A stretch of 64,000 bases of DNA from Symbiodinium kawagutii. Its lineage: Eukaryota > Sar > Dinophyceae > Suessiales > Symbiodiniaceae. Positions 11,688-22,489 of this stretch are shown here, one piece after another. Position 1 is the stretch's first letter. Each line of letters begins with the position of its first letter. The stretch spans positions 44,651 to 108,650 of the forward strand of contig VSDK01000792.1 in assembly GCA_009767595.1 (NCBI GenBank), read 5' to 3'. Below the pieces are notes generated by a model that searched no databases, was not told the DNA's origin, and worked only from the letters and a program-made list of their open reading frames with translations. The position numbers were made by a program, and so were the translations under genes.

Positions 11688-11805
11688 TATGGCTGTGGGT
11701 CAAAACCCTGTACCCCTAGTTCCCCATCATTAACCATTGTTTTCCCACTAGTTTTGTTGGTTATTTACCCTCATTATTGATGGTTAATATTGACCCATAG
11801 CCATA
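11688..11805. mobile_element. Family A inverted-repeat element
   Basis: Ends TATGGCTGTGGGTCA and TGACCCATAGCCATA with flanking TA. The interior carries AAAACCCTGTACCCC and CATTAACCATTGTTTTCCC. Confidence 0.8.
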
Positions 11806-11814
11806 TATCCCCCA

Positions 11815-11850
11815 TGAAATTGGTTGGTTAATATTGACCCATAGCCATAT
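11815..11850. mobile_element. Family A right-end fragment
   Basis: GAAATTGGTTGGTTAATATT followed by GACCCATAGCCATA is the terminal ~35 bp of a family A copy, repeated 45 bp after the intact element. Confidence 0.6.
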
Positions 11851-11901
11851 AAATCACCTATGCCATCCACCAAGATGGCTGGTCATGAGCCTTGCAGGGA
11901 C

Positions 11902-12028
11902 CCAACATGACCCAGCCCTGCCACCAAATCGGCATCCTCTGAGTCGCCGACCCTTCCGGTACCACGCGTTGGTCGTTGCTGCCGTGCAGTCCAGCACCGC
12001 GGTAGTGCCTGGGAGCCATGGGTCATTT
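11902..12028 (-). CDS. Candidate internal exon, unknown protein
   Basis: Minus: TACCACCTTCACCATCTACGCAAG is a good pyrimidine-rich acceptor. One split base precedes 42 codons beginning NDPWLPGTTAVLDCTAATTN and continuing AWYRKGRRLRGCRF, and a GTCCCT donor follows. GC-rich against AT-rich flanks. The plus strand is also open after CCTTGCAG. Not recognised. Confidence 0.4.
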
Positions 12029-12689
12029 CTTGCGTAGATGGTGAAGGTGGTAATATATGTTGAGAATTACCACGAAAATTGATATATATATATATATACA
12101 TATTTATACATATACATATTGCTAATTAATATTAATATTGACAATAAATTATATAAATTCAACCAGAAAAGTGGCATGAAAACTATACTAATATTGTTGC
12201 TAGTGGTTGAATATTGGTTGAACAGTTTATGTTGAATAGTGGTTGAACATGGTTGAACCATGGAATTTTGGTATATGTTGAATAGCGGTTGACATTAATA
12301 TGGCAACTGGTCCTTTTTGCTCACCACTAAATTATATATTACCTGTATTTGCCAAGTTTGGTAGTCATTTCCTGCCATGGTGCTTCATTGGGAAGTTTTG
12401 ATGGTTAAACAATGATGTACCATGATGCCTAAAATTGGTAATCTTGTTAAGCAATGATGTACCTATCGCACCTATGAAATCCATGCTCCTTTGGGAGGTT
12501 GTGATGGTTAAACAATGATGTACCATGATGGTTATGATGTTAAACGATGTTAAATGATATTACAGTACAGTTACCTAAATAATGATGAAGGGTGGTTATG
12601 CACCGGGGGTTCATGATGGTCAACATTGAACAGTGCTCAAGTAATGGTTCAGGCTGTTTGGGGAATGGCTTGCTTGAAGCAAATTTTAC

Positions 12690-12732
12690 TATAGACTTTA
12701 TCCATGCTATCTTGTGGCAGCGCGGCTGGGCG
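12690..12732 (-). CDS. Candidate micro-exon
   Basis: A canonical acceptor TGTTCTATGCTTTTGCAG is followed by 14 codons reading RPAALPQDSMDKVY plus one base, then GTAAAA. The exact donor is uncertain because the frame stays open for another 13 codons (to a TGA). Confidence 0.4.
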
Positions 12733-12739
12733 CTGCAAA

Positions 12740-15020
12740 AGCATAGAACACATTGAAGAAAACTCACTCCGTCAACGCGACAGTGGCTCACACCAATCAA
12801 CATGCATTTTCAACCTACTGTACCATCATTGACCATTGTATTCCCATGTGTTCCCTACCATTGCTGGTTCTCCTCCCTAGTAAAGGTGATAATCAAAAAT
12901 AACCCAACTCGTCATATGGGCCGAATCTATCACGGTGCAGCAGGTTCATGGATGGGTTCCTCCTGGCCAGGCCATGATCAAACAGGGCAACCAACGGGCG
13001 CCATCAAACTATGGCCATGCCGCCAGCTTCAAGGCTGCTGAGTCACTGTCAATCAACCCGCTGATTTCACCCTGCCAACTTCAACCATCTCATCTTTGAG
13101 ATGCACCAGCAATCATTTAGGATTGGCCGGAAAGAGTGCACCACACGGAACTGCTAGTTTCATGTTGTTTTTTGAAAACAAGGTCATCATTATATAATGT
13201 CGGATGCTTAATAGGAACCACATGGAACCATTGTACCACCATAGACAAGCCACATTTATCAAAATCAAATTACTAACCAAGAAAACAAAATACCACAACA
13301 AACAAACCAAATTTATAGAGATCAAACTGCTCAGCCAAAAACATACTATACAGCATTATCACATCCCCCCTGAACACAACGTTTCCATTTTCCTCGTCCA
13401 AGCCGCGTGGTTTGCCCACGAAGTTCTTGATCAGAATCGACCTGACGATGGCACTGGGGCACTTTAAGCGACCGCATAGAACGAAAGGGGTCATGATGAC
13501 AGGTACGAACATGATCAATCAGTGATGTTCACTTCTAGGATGCTGATGGTTATCGATGATAGGTCAATATAGGCGAATACTGTAAATCAGGTGGCGGTTC
13601 CAAATTTTAAACCAGGAAAAAAAATTGTCCATCAAAAAAATGCATCTGTTACGGTGTGCCTCTGGACACACACTTACGAAGGAAGGGCAAGGTGGTTTCA
13701 AGAAATGGCCGGAAAAAATGGATAGTGCGAACAATTCCCCCAAAATGCCGCAGGCCGAACAGCGAAATCCAAATAAATTTAAAGTCCTTTTGGTTGACTT
13801 AGTCGGCCATGAAAGGTGTATAGTCAATTTGTTCAAATCAAAGCGTTTGGATGGAGCAAACCTGCTAAAGTGCGAAACCCACCCTGTCCGCTTCCCCTTG
13901 AATAGAAAACAGTTCTGCTTGGTGTAAATTTTCAGCTAGGTTGGGGGCATCCATGTGTGAGACAACAAGATATGCTGGCAAATGACTAGCCAATGCTTGG
14001 GGATGACAGCGGCTGACAGGCATCGGCGGCCAGCTGCTGGTACTTGCCACCACAAATTTCAAAAATCTACAAATAGCACATACGAGACAATCAAAACAAG
14101 GTCAGGATACAGGAATCAGGTTGAAACCTTGGAAGGAAAAAAAGGCCCACTCACTTTTTTAAGCTTAAGTTTCCGAACGCTTCCTTGGAGGCGCAAAACG
14201 AAAACAAACCGCGAGATACTGCAAGTAATTTCAGGCCGTCTCCAAAGCACGGAAAAGTACAGTGAGCTCATAGATAAACATGTGTGCTGTCATCAGCTTC
14301 TGGCCGCAAAGCGCCACATGACTGCAAAAGGGGTCTGCTTCGTTGCCTCTGAAAATCCTCTTGCGCACCTATCCACACTGATTTCAATTTAAACCTCGCC
14401 TCATCCTGCTTTAGAATGAAGAAGGATCCGGGATCATCTTGACTACCGCAAGTCCACTGGATTTACGATGAAAATCATACTTAATACACCTCAGCCGATG
14501 AAAAAAAGGCGTCCTTCATATTGCGGCGCCAGCAGCGAAGCCCTAAAAACGATTGTCTCAAAAATGTTGACAATTTGTCAAGGCAATGTCTCACTGTAGG
14601 CAGCGATGCGAGCAATCCAAGAGAACGAATGTCGTTTGGTTCGGTCCTGGTTGGTCCTAATGCTGCGCAACTTTGCCAAGAAAAAAAGGCCCGGCTATCC
14701 CAGCTAGAAGCAGCCAGGAGAATTTCCGTTTACGGTGGCCAAAGGGTTTAACACATTGTTTATGTCCGGGCCGCGGCCAGCTTCGACAAATAGGACAGTG
14801 GTAGTTTGACTGTCTGTAGTCAAAATGCAACCAATTCAATGGAGAATCAAGATTTCGACAACCTCTGTGCTTCGGATGGTATTCAGAGCATCCGGAATGA
14901 TACTTCCAACCGTGCTCGTGATGCTGTTCAACTAGCAGTAGCAGGTCAAAGGCAAATATGAATCCTATTTCAATGGCAAATCTAAACCAACTGATAAAAC
15001 CTGTAGTTGAAATGGCTTGT
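12740..15020. other. Gene-poor stretch
   Basis: Short open frames occur on both strands between 13.6 and 14.75 kb, where A-rich and lysine/arginine-rich plus-strand frames of up to 136 codons are seen. None shows recognisable motifs or splice pairing. No named repeat. Confidence 0.3.
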
Positions 15021-15023
15021 TAT

Positions 15024-15126
15024 AGATGGCTGCGGGTCAAGACCATGTACCCCTGGTGTACTATTATTCAGCCGTTGGAAATTACATATCCTCCATGATT
15101 GACGGCTAATATTGACCCATAACCAG
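15024..15126. mobile_element. Family A element, degraded
   Basis: TGGCTGCGGGTCAAGACC at one end and TAATATTGACCCATAACCA at the other; the interior is shortened and diverged. Confidence 0.6.
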
Positions 15127-15686
15127 GTAAGAACCTGTAGCATCCTGTAGCTAAATAGCAAATCTACCCGACCTCTGGCCTAGGGCAGAACACCGTGCGG
15201 TTAGTCCCCTTGGACATTGCCAACACCATAAGGTACCCCTACCCGTCGAGCTACCTGGATTCATAAGAGGGAACCAACCCCGGTTACAACAATGTTAGAA
15301 AGCAGCTGGTTTCCCACTATACCGTAACTTGAAGCAAAGGGTACTACCAAAAAAAGTGTGATCCTCTTGTTTCAGGGCGGTACCTCTTCGTTCTCGGGAT
15401 CGACGAGCGATTCACATCGGTTGTGGTCAGATGTGCCCCAGAATCCCACTGAAATGGTGACATTAGCGATGCTGTGGTGGTTCACCTGCCTCATCACTCG
15501 CTACTACTCTTATGGACCTAAGGCTTTTGCACATCCAAGTATTCAGTCATCATAATGACTAATCATCTTCACTAGCTACTAGTCATTAGTACAGTGATGA
15601 AACAATATTTTCTAAACATCCATACCTATATATATATATACATAAATATATACAGATATATACAAATATGAATATATATGTATATA

Positions 15687-16204
15687 CACTTGCGGCCAAA
15701 CTCTTAGACACTGAATTTCTGTTCGATCAAAAAAAATCCAACACTGAGACACTGCCCAGCATAAGTGAAAAAACGCAACACTTAGACACCGAAAATATCA
15801 AAGCAATGGAGAGTGGTTCCCACACTGACACTTAGACACCAACTGTGTGTTTTTGTTTTTTAATGTACCATTTACTATAATGGATTAATTGTTTTAGCAT
15901 CTACAAATAATCTCCCGGCCCAATACGTGGTTGTCCAAGAACCTTGATATTGTAAAACCATCTAAAGGCATTGGCTTGGGAATTTCCCGCATTGACACTT
16001 AGACACTTTCAGCACATCCGAATCATTCAAATTTGGTTCATAACATAGGTTGTAAAAGGCTTACACAATCACTTAGACACTCGGATCGAAAGTCCCCAAA
16101 TTCGGTCGGGTCCGTTTGGGTTTCTTGTTATTTTCTAACACTTAGACTCAGGTATCGAAATGATTTTTTTTCGATACGAGTGTCTAAGTGATTGGCCGGG
16201 AGAG
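15687..16204. mobile_element. Tc1/mariner-like non-autonomous element
   Basis: Ends CACTTGCGGCCAAACTCTTAGACAC and the reverse complement of CTCTCCCGGCCAATCACTTAGACAC face each other, each flanked by TA. The GGCCAA...TTAGACAC style of end is typical of Tc1/mariner elements. No transposase ORF. At least seven further copies of (A)CACTTAGACAC or close variants are scattered inside in direct orientation. Confidence 0.7.
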
Positions 16205-16206
16205 TA

Positions 16207-16360
16207 TGTATATATGTATGTATATATGTATATATATATATATAAAAATATTTATTTATTTTTTTGTACACACAAATCTATATCTATATCTATATCCATA
16301 TCTAAATCTATAAGCACGTCATATCTACATATGCATATATATATATATATATATATAAAT
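16207..16360. repeat. AT-rich microsatellite cluster
   Basis: TATGTATATATGTATATATA, TCTATATCTATATC and TATATATATA runs follow the right end of the Tc1-like element directly. Similar AT runs precede its left end. Confidence 0.7.
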
Positions 16361-17090
16361 ATAACAACCACCTTTTCCAACCATCATTATTTGTCAGTAC
16401 CTATTGCTAACCGTGCTTAACAATGCCTGCCATCGCAAGCAGCAGAAGCGGAGAGCCGGCCAAACGCCCAGTGGCCATGGTCATGGTTCTGCACCCTGAC
16501 CCTGATTTTCCGGTACAAAAAAAAACATGTTTCATAGTCATCAAAATGGTTCATTAATGTTACAAAAGGTGTCATTGATTATAACAGTAATGCTTTCTTT
16601 CCTTACCATGGTTATGAAAATGGGTCAGTAATGAGAAACATAGTTATTCTATTAAACAATAAGTCAATTTCAAACAAATCCGAGTGGATAATCATGGCTC
16701 ATTGCTGAACAAGTCTGGTTTTTACCCAGCCACTATCAATCATTCTCAGCTGGTTCGTGGGTAAAAATGGTTCACTATACTACTTGCTAGGGAGATGGGT
16801 ATCTCTGAAGGACGGTAACTCCTGGAATCATTCCAATTCATGGAAGTATTTGGAAGTATTTGGAAGGAGTGACCCAGGGCTTTAAATCTATATAAATAAA
16901 CTCATATGCTTTTTACCCAGCCACTATCATAATCAGCTGATTTGTTTGATCTGAATTGTTTTTTTCATAGGAATCAGGTGTTTTTTCAGTGGCTTTTATC
17001 CGATATGGAGCCAGAAATCATTTGTTTACATGCACCATTCGCCAGGAATCACGTTTCGTTACCCGTCATTTTTCATGAATGCTTCATGAT

Positions 17091-17203
17091 TACACTCTGG
17101 TAAATATTGCCATGGTTGCATGGAAAATCCACCATTGACAGATCGTTGACCTACAATGCTGGCTTTAGGCAGCCAGGTTTGGGACTACCACAGGGTAATT
17201 TTC
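17091..17203. mobile_element. Family E element, diverged
   Basis: Begins ACACTCTGGTAAATATTGCCA, shares GGAAAATCCACCATTGACAG with the adjacent family E copy, and ends CAGGGTAATT. The ends are only imperfectly inverted. Confidence 0.45.
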
Positions 17204-17227
17204 AGCCAATATGGAGCCAGGAGTCAT

Positions 17228-17348
17228 GCTTACCCTCTGGTAAACTAACCTGGCAATGAAAAATCCACCATTTATCTGTGTTTTCCCAAGGTTTCATTGT
17301 AAAATATGGTTACAATCCATTGCCAAGTTAGTTTATGGGAGGGTAAGC
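17228..17348. mobile_element. Family E inverted-repeat element
   Basis: GCTTACCCTCTGGTAAACTAACC and its approximate reverse complement (GTTAGTTTATGGGAGGGTAAGC) form long inverted ends, followed inward by TGGCAATG / CATTGCCA. 121 bp, no ORF. Confidence 0.75.
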
Positions 17349-17524
17349 ATTATGTTGAATAATTGTACATTGATTCAATCAGCTGATCGTGGTTCCCCAT
17401 GATTCCACCCACCAATATCGTAACCAGCTCGTTTCTATTTCTACTTTTGTTATAACTGGGGTTGGTTACCTACTGGTAGCTGGAAGGGTAGGGAATCATG
17501 AATGGTACGATCCCACTCTTCAAG

Positions 17525-17634
17525 TGGTGGGTTTCTCAATAGCTAGGGGTACCCCGAAATCATCCAAGAGTTTAATCATTCTTAGCAATAAACCATCCAT
17601 TTGTTTGGGTCCCCTATGGCTTGAGAAACCCAAA
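17525..17634. mobile_element. Family B inverted-repeat element
   Basis: Ends GTGGGTTTCTCAATAGCTAGGG and CCCCTATGGCTTGAGAAACCC; core CCCGAAATCATCCAAGAG and AATAAACCATCCATTTG. Confidence 0.75.
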
Positions 17635-17768
17635 GTTGCTCATGATACGATCGCAACAACATTCACGTTCATCCGCCACACCTGACTGGAACGGCAGTGT
17701 TGCAACAGGCAAATCCTCCAGAGTGGCACAGGCCAGCAATAAGTTGCTAAGCCACTCCAGTATATAAG

Positions 17769-17872
17769 TTTGTGGTTGGACCAGCCCTATGAAAAACATG
17801 CTTGTCAACCATCCATCCTCAACCATTATGGCGGGAAATATTAACATGTTGAAAAAAACGCAAACCAGTTTG
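17769..17872. mobile_element. Family D element, diverged
   Basis: TGTGGTTGGACCAGCCCTATG, AAAACATGCTTGTCAACCATC and a terminal CAAACCAG mark a degraded family D copy. Confidence 0.45.
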
Positions 17873-18125
17873 AGTTTTCGTGACCCAAATCCGTAGCCCT
17901 GCAGCAGGATCTTTCGGTTTCCTGCTTCGGCGGCACCTCTTCATCCAACTCAGCTTCATAGACTTCGCATACGATGCGACCGTACCTGGTGACCCAAGCA
18001 GCTAGGGAAGCGAGTCATATGCTGTGAAGCACGTGCTGCGTTCGTCGAAAATTAATGGCCCCTACAAATGGATGGGTTTCCAGTGATTCTCAAGCTGACT
18101 AAGAAGCTGGCTAATGTGAGAAAAT

Positions 18126-18243
18126 AGGGCTATGGGTCAGTTCACTCTGTACCCCTGGCGCACCATCGCTGATAATTGTATTCCCCATTATTGTTGGTTG
18201 CTATCCCCCACTATTGATGATTCACATTGACCCATAGCCATAT
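18126..18243. mobile_element. Family A inverted-repeat element
   Basis: GGGCTATGGGTCAGTTCACTC and ATTGACCCATAGCCATA are the ends. The interior has CTGTACCCCTGGCG and CCCCATTATTGTTGGTTG. Confidence 0.75.
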
Positions 18244-18499
18244 GATAACAGCATAACCCCGCTTGTCAAAGAAACTGTTGACCACTTGTCAAGTTGGGAC
18301 AGTCCTTTGAAATATCCGGTTGGGTGATGGTTATAGGTGAAAACGGAGATTATACCTAACTACAACCACCAATAGTGAATTCATCGCACTCCCGAAACAG
18401 CCAAAGAATTCTTCGTGGAAAAAATAGGTTTGGGAGCGTACGCAGTTCTGGACTAGCATTTTTCCATCTTCATGATCCCGTCTTTTCCATCATCAATCA

Positions 18500-19015
18500 G
18501 AAGCATCAATTGACTATCATGACAATATTGAACAATCATCAATCACCAGTATCAATCTTTGATGCTCCTATATGCTCTACCAACGCCACCTGTTTCCACC
18601 AATCATTACAAATGATGAATAATCATTGTGCCATCTGAGGTAGTTTATACACCATCATTGGACAACTCTTTGAGCACCACCTGGACCACGTTTGACGACC
18701 ACCAATAAACCATAATGAGTCATCACCAACCATTACCAACCATCATCTACAATCATCACTGCGCAACAGCTGGGTGGCTGTGTAACTATCATTTTCAATC
18801 CAACAAAACACTAATCAACCATCATCTACCCTCAATCCACCAATCCTTAACTATCAATCAACCACCACTAAACCATCATCAAACCAATCATTCTAACTGT
18901 TTATATATTGTTCACAGAGCAACTGGTTCGCCACTACTTAACCATCAATCAACCATTAATTACCAATCATTCACCATTCAACAACTATCCAACACTTATT
19001 TCATCACTACCTGGT
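18500..19015. repeat. AACCATCA-rich low-complexity tract
   Basis: Dense irregular repetition of CAACCATCA, ACCACCA and CAATCATT on the plus strand, to the left of the 19.28-19.38 kb islet. The other side of that islet is TTAG/TTGG-rich. Confidence 0.65.
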
Positions 19016-19277
19016 GGCTTTTAGATCGCTAAAAAGTCCGACTTTTAGTGGTTGTATGGTAAGTCGATCATATCCCGAAAAAGCAAAGTTCAGCTAAGCT
19101 CATAGCCGTAATCTGCCCAGGTCTTGGAACCTTCGGCTGTCTCAGGTGTTGATCATCGATTCTGAGAATCTGATAATTCGAAAAAATGGTGGTTTCTGAA
19201 GCCATAGGGGAAGCCACAACATGGATGAATTGTTGCTGTAAATCCACGGTGAAAGGATCCTTGTCACGTCGCGTCAC

Positions 19278-19384
19278 TTGGTGTAGGGAATCGCGTCATC
19301 GGAGCCCTTCTCAGCTTCCTCAGCGCCGGCATGGTCGCCAAGGTCGCCACGGCGGGCAGGTGATCCAGTGGTTGGTTGGTTCAT
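19278..19384 (-). CDS. Candidate first exon with start codon
   Basis: On minus an ATG opens a 35-codon frame, starting MNQPTTGSPARRGDLGDHAG and continuing into AEEAEKGSDDAIPYT, followed by AA and a GTGACG donor. No AG acceptor precedes it nearby, which fits an initial exon. If the donor is not used, the frame ends one codon later at TGA, giving a 36-residue acidic peptide. Confidence 0.35.
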
Positions 19385-19414
19385 GAGCGGGTCAAGAGCA
19401 TAGTTCTATAATCA

Positions 19415-19530
19415 CAGCAACAGTTAGTTAGTTAGTCACTTAGTTAGTGAGCTGGTTGGTTAGTGAGTTAGTTGGTGAGTGAGTTGGTTGGTCAGTGAGC
19501 TAGTTGGTTGGTTGGTTAGTTGGTTTGCAG
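19415..19530. repeat. GTTA/GTTGG tetranucleotide-like tract
   Basis: Units such as GTTAGTTAGT, GAGCTGGTTGG and GTGAGTTAGTTGG. It is a short version of the 20.6-21.2 kb tract, and the two bracket the pseudogene. Confidence 0.75.
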
Positions 19531-19659
19531 ATGTTTTCCCTCACCCTCAGTGCCTGCCCTTGTTGCCTTCCCCCATATATCTTTATGTCTTTTCCGGACG
19601 GAGATGCATGGGGGATCATCAACAACATACCGAGCAATGCTTGGGGAACATAACATAAC

Positions 19660-20471
19660 ATGCAAGGTCGTGTCCTGTTGCTTGATCTAGCCTTAGCAGA
19701 TTCTCACAACGTAGAAAACAAAACCATACAAAACCCTCGTTGGCAATCTTATGCATTGGATGCATCGTGGGATTGTAGCAGCATTGCTCGTTGCACCTCC
19801 TTGTGAAACATGGTCTGCTGCCCGTGCTGCTTGGAATGCTCAGGTTGTGACCATCCAAGACCAGTGCGCAGGGCCACAGATCCATTTGCTCTTGCAGGAT
19901 GTACCCTACCTGAGCACAGCTTGAACTCTCCGACTTCCTCTTGATGGTAGCGCTGCACTTGATGCTCGTTGCCACATTGACTGGAACCCCAGCTACGATG
20001 GAACATCCTCGCCGGACAAGATGAAGCTGCCTCGGTCTGGAAACTTCGGTGACAGCCTTGGTGAATTCTGGTCTATCGCAACGAGTGCTACTGTGGCAGG
20101 CGTCCTACGGAGCAAAGTCCACCAAGCCAACGTTCTTTGCCGTAGCGCATCAATCAGCTTTTCGATCAATCGGCCGACGATGTGAAGAAGCAGTTGACTG
20201 GTCCCAACTTGACACGTTGAAAGGACGTGATGCAGCAGGACACTGGAAAACAGCCAGTGGCAAAGAGTACCCAGCCAGGTTAAACCAGGCTCTGGGTCAC
20301 TCACTTTTCCAAGCCGCTAGGGACCGAGCCGCAACCACAAGGCTTGATCCTGACCTTTATGCCAGCATTAGAGATACGTTTCAGCAGGTGTATGCAGGCG
20401 ACTGCGACATGGTAGCACAGCAGATGCAGCCGGATTTTCATAGCAAAGCTCTGCTGTGCGCCTTAGACTGA
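19660..20471 (+). pseudogene. Frameshifted relic of a dinoflagellate-type gene with a PPCETWS motif
   Basis: No single frame is open, but successive plus frames read as one protein. A first frame has VLLLDLALADSHNVE. From about 19751 a frame reads GIVAALLVAPPCETWSAARA to a TGA at 19922. A shift leads to ELSDFLLMVALHLMLVATLT and TGTPATMEHP, a short third frame has EAASVWKL, and from 20049 a 140-codon frame includes LLWQASYGAKSTKPTFFAVA and AGHWKTASGKEYPARLNQAL and ends at a stop. PPCxxxS resembles motif IV of C5-cytosine methyltransferases, but no other such motif is evident. The overall style matches protein families I associate with dinoflagellates, from general recollection. At least three frameshifts argue for a pseudogene; introns of 1-2 bases are not possible. 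The exact 5' limit is unclear. Confidence 0.55.
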
Positions 20472-20599
20472 ACTCCAACTGGTGTCAGAGTTGCAAGGTA
20501 TTGTATAAGTTTTCACACTTGAAATTGCTATGGTTCATCTGACACCCGTTTTGCATCAGAATTTATCCCGCGGGCAAATGCCCACAAACGGCACAGAAA

Positions 20600-21175
20600 G
20601 AAAGTGAGATAGTTGGTTCGGTAGTTAGTTGGTTAGTTGGTTAGTTAGTGAGCTAGTTGGTTAGTTAGTTAGTTAGTTAGTTAGTTAGCTAGTTGGTTAG
20701 TTGGTTGGTTGGTTGGTTAGTAACTTAGTTGGTTTGTTGGTAAGTTGGTTAGTTGGTTAGTTGGTTAGTTGGTTAGTTAGTGAGCTAGTTGGTTAGTTGG
20801 TTGGTTGGTTGGTTGGTTAGTAACTTAGTTGGTTTGTTGGTAAGTTGGTTTGTTGGTTAGTTGGTAGTTGGTTAGTTGGTTAGTTGGTTAGTCAGTCACT
20901 TTATTAGTTTGTTAGTTAGTTAGTTAGTTAGTTGGTTTATTAGTTTGTTAGTTGGTTAGTTGGTGAGTTAGCGAGTGACTTAGTTCGTCAGTTAGTCAGT
21001 AAGTCAGTTGGTTAGTTGGTGAGTTGGTGAGTGACTTAGTTCGTCAGTTAGTCAGTCAGTTAGTTTGTTAGTCAGCTAGTTAGTCAGCTAGTTAGTTAGT
21101 TAGTTGGTTGGTTAGTTGGTGAGTTAGTGAGTTAGTGAGTAACTTAGTTAGTCAGTTTGTGAGTTAGTGAGTCTC
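20600..21175. repeat. GTTA/GTTG minisatellite tract
   Basis: Nearly 600 bp of TTAG, TTGG, TGAG and TCAG tetranucleotide units, for example GTTAGTTAGTTAGTTAGTTA. A ~100-bp block is duplicated around 20640-20870. Strongly G/T-rich on plus. Confidence 0.9.
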
Positions 21176-21428
21176 CTCCCAAATATTGTTTTTTTTTTCA
21201 AACCAGCAACCATAGTAAATGTTTGTTCTCTGTCACTCTTGCTGATGCTGATTTTTCTAGACAATGGTGTAGAACCAACAGCGGTCAGAGATTCACGTCA
21301 CTATTTTCATCACTAAGATACAACTATGTGACCATGTTTATTCAAAAGGTGGCATCCAATATACACAGCGCCACAAGCATCGAACCATCAAAATTGTGGT
21401 AGCAAAGAGGTGCAACAACAAGAAAGAC

Positions 21429-21560
21429 TGGTTGGTATACCCCTATGAAAAATATCAGTCAACCAACCAACCAACCATGGTGATAAGCTAGTGAAAATTG
21501 ATGGTCATTAAACGTTAACAGTGGTTGATGCTCGTCAAAAGGGACATTTTGTGCGAGGCA
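21429..21560. mobile_element. Family D element, diverged
   Basis: CTGGTTGGTATACCCCTATG, AAAAATATCAGTCAACCAACC and AGCTAGTGAAAATTGATGG match family D; the right end is not clear. Confidence 0.5.
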
Positions 21561-21581
21561 ACAATGAATGTTCAACCATCA

Positions 21582-21665
21582 GTGGCTGGTGGTTTCAACC
21601 CTATGAAAAATCTTAGCCAACCAGCCAACCAGCCAACCATTTGTGAACACTGGGGGTAATAAATA
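21582..21665. mobile_element. Family D left half
   Basis: GTGGCTGGTGGTTTCAACCC followed by TATGAAAAATCTTAGCCAACC. The right terminal repeat is missing. Confidence 0.55.
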
Positions 21666-21960
21666 CCAACCAAATCACAATCCGTCATATCATTTATCCA
21701 CATTGCATCACCAACAGCAAGCGTTACTAGAAAGAAAAAAAAACTATTCGTCCTATTGTTGGACTTCGTAGATGTTCTTTGTGAATTTGTGTTCCACGTA
21801 CCGTCCCCATCCTACAAGTACCTACTTGTTGCCTTCATGACTCATGCTGCCCAGCCGAAGTCGTGATCTTGGCAGCAACCAAACTGGGTGATTTCGGTGA
21901 TGCATGCACTTCCATGAATGTTTAGCTGATCATTCCTCACCTTATTAAACCCTTCTTACT

Positions 21961-22083
21961 CGGCTATGGGTCAATATTAACCAACCAATTTCATGGGGGA
22001 TAGTGACCAACAATTTCATAGGGAAAACAATGGTTAATGATAGGGGAACCAGGGGGACTAAGGGTGAACTGACCCACTGCCAC
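21961..22083. mobile_element. Family A inverted-repeat element
   Basis: GGCTATGGGTCAATATTAACC and GTGAACTGACCCACTGCCA are the ends. The interior has AGGGAAAACAATGGTTAATG and GGAACCAGGGGGACTAAGGG. Confidence 0.8.
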
Positions 22084-22383
22084 TCAAAGAGTGGCAGCAA
22101 CAAAAACAACAAACAATAAGCCAATGCTACAAGATGCTCAGGGTCTCCAGTTGACACAGCGGTAGTGTTGGTATTTCTTTCATGGCTTGCAATGATACCT
22201 GCAAACATGAATGTATAAAATAAATCAAGGTTTGAGTGGTTTCACTATAATCAGTTGTTGCTACTTGACCTACTGTTGCTTTAACTCCATCTATGGCAAA
22301 TTTATCTACATCTGGGTCATTTTATGGGTAGATGTCAGTAAACATGCCATACATGGACTATCCCCGACAGTATCACATGTTAC

Positions 22384-22455
22384 TGGATCCGAGCACAAAA
22401 ACGCTATCCAAGCCACAATGACCTTCGGCGTGCCGAAGATGAAATCGCGGTACTC
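22384..22455 (-). CDS. Candidate micro-exon, unknown protein
   Basis: Minus: GGCGGGGTCACCAG acceptor, 24 whole codons starting EYRDFIFGTPKVIVAWIAFL, then a GTAACA donor. An alternative donor (GTCATT) would leave an 11-codon exon ending TPK. It lies between the likely stop at 24154 and the candidate start at 19384, so it may belong to a separate small gene. Confidence 0.4.
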
Positions 22456-22489
22456 CTGGTGACCCCGCCAGGGTAGCACCGTGGGATGA

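Noticed and set aside
13600-14760. Cluster of plus-strand frames of 76-136 codons as a gene.
   Set aside because: Frames shift repeatedly, show no motif, GC3 bias or splice pairing, and overlap open minus frames.
20600-21175. Telomere-like tract, because of TTAG-type units.
   Set aside because: Units are mixed GTTA/GTTG/GTGA rather than a regular TTTAGGG-type repeat, and the tract is internal.
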